From an uncultured Eubacteriales bacterium (GTDB lineage Bacteria > Bacillota > Clostridia > Oscillospirales > Butyricicoccaceae): a stretch of DNA of 7,709 bases. The stretch spans positions 1 through 7,709 of the forward strand of contig CAJKFC010000087.1 of the NCBI GenBank assembly GCA_905199135.1, given 5' to 3'. The translations under genes were made by a program, and so were the position numbers. A model generated the notes under the pieces. It searched no databases. It saw only the letters and a program-made list of their open reading frames with translations, and was not told the DNA's origin. Below are positions 7,435 through 7,709 of this stretch, in pieces (position 1 is the first letter of the stretch; each line of letters begins with the position of its first letter).

Positions 7435-7440
7435 CATAAT
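7415..7440. other. Chimeric junction between the leftward operon and an ABC-F gene fragment
   Basis: To the left, the minus strand codes for VanW (AGKTYDEAL onward). To the right, the plus strand codes for an ABC-F ATPase (AFAHNTEMK onward). Each gene is cut here: VanW lacks its N-terminus and the ABC-F gene lacks its N-terminal nucleotide-binding start. The bases AAGGCTTTCGCCCA make sense in both readings (ESL in one strand, KAFAH in the other), so the exact joint cannot be placed and may be a short shared word. No inverted repeat, target-site duplication or transposase is seen. Confidence 0.8.
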
Positions 7441-7709
7441 ACCGAGATGAAGGCGCGTCTTGACAAGATGCAGCAGGAAATGGCCGACCGCACCGACTAT
7501 GAGAGCGAAAGCTATGCTCAGCTCGTAGAGAAGTTTACCCAGGAACATGAACGCTACATGATGATGGGTGGCGAAAACTATGAGGCTGAGATAGAGCGTA
7601 CCTTGAGCGGTCTTGGCTTTACGCGCGATGATTTCGATCGCCCAACCAAGGAGTTTTCCGGCGGTTGGCGAATGCGTATCGAACTTGCCAAGATTCTGTT
7701 GCAGAAACC
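7423..7709 (+). CDS. ABC-F family ATPase (YheS/Uup-like), internal fragment cut at both ends
   Basis: About 95 codons in plus frame 1, with no stop to the window end. The first part (AFAHNTEMKARLDKMQQEMA, then RTDYESESY) is the charged helical stretch that follows the Q-loop region of the first ATPase domain; next comes LSGLGFTRDDFDRPTKEF and the ABC signature FSGGWRMRIELAK, then ILLQKP, which in the family leads directly into the Walker B sequence lost past the edge. FSGGWRMR is the form found in YheS-type ABC-F proteins; the DYESESY and GLGFTRDDF words resemble Bacteroidales members. ABC-F proteins are soluble ribosome-associated ATPases, so this is not a transporter piece. All eight Arg codons are CGN, unlike the neighbouring operon where AGA/AGG dominate. 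Upstream of about 7423 the frame stays open only because it is antisense to VanW. Most likely foreign to this genome. Confidence 0.88.

Noticed and set aside
7435..7548. N-terminal signal anchor of the VanW protein
   Set aside because: The segment is the antisense of a recognisable ABC-F coding stretch, so it is not a real part of the VanW gene.
5215..7709. Very long plus-strand open frame as a real giant gene
   Set aside because: It is in codon register antisense to VanW and the 277-aa gene, both of which have clear protein families or membrane layouts, and it exists only because TTA, CTA and TCA are avoided there. Only its last part from about 7423 matches a known family (ABC-F).
7423..7709. 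ABC-F gene as a natural divergent neighbour of VanW
   Set aside because: A natural divergent pair would have two complete 5' ends and an intergenic region. Here both 5' ends are missing and coding sequence meets coding sequence directly.
1..7709. CRISPR arrays, tRNA or rRNA genes, insertion sequences, phage genes, defence genes
   Set aside because: I saw no spaced direct repeats, no transposase or integrase motifs, and no RNA gene landmarks; coding sequence fills almost the whole window.

Overview
The window looks like an end piece of a gut-type Bacillota (Clostridia) genome, joined at its right end to a scrap of an unrelated gene. The Clostridia guess rests on three things. The gene content includes a VanW/G5 envelope protein and DUF975-like membrane proteins. 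The codon use is ATA-rich for Ile and AGA/AGG-rich for Arg, with very little TTA, CTA or TCA. The ribosome binding sites are strong GGAGG-type.

From about 7434 down to 1 everything is on the minus strand in one very tight run, read right to left. The order is: a VanW-domain protein with a G5 domain (5' end missing); a 277-residue and a 303-residue multi-pass membrane protein, both DUF975-like at best; methionyl-tRNA synthetase (metG, short form); a TatD-family metal-dependent hydrolase; MreC; and an AI-2E-family transporter that runs off the left edge. Gaps are 3, 17 and 17 bases, then overlaps of 11 and 4 bases, then a 1-base gap. No intergenic stretch can hold a promoter plus leader, a terminator or a riboswitch, so a single polycistronic transcript is the simplest reading. 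Five of the six internal starts have a Shine-Dalgarno at good spacing. The themes are cell wall and membrane (VanW/G5, MreC, membrane proteins) mixed with a housekeeping core (metG-tatD).

From about 7423 to 7709 the plus strand encodes an internal piece of a YheS/Uup-type ABC-F ATPase, including its signature motif. Its codon use is different (all Arg codons are CGN) and its sequence resembles Bacteroidales homologues. It has no start, because its upstream frame runs into the antisense strand of the VanW gene. The VanW frame likewise stays open into the antisense of the ABC-F piece, which gives a false N-terminus with a false membrane anchor. Both genes are broken at the same point, so this is best read as a chimeric junction at about 7415-7440: probably an assembly or library artefact, less likely a real rearrangement.

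I see no undescribed system that I can defend. The points worth a second look are the junction and its effect on gene calling, mreC next to an AI-2E transporter instead of mreD, the two unassigned membrane proteins, and a metG without the C-terminal tRNA-binding domain and without a leader.
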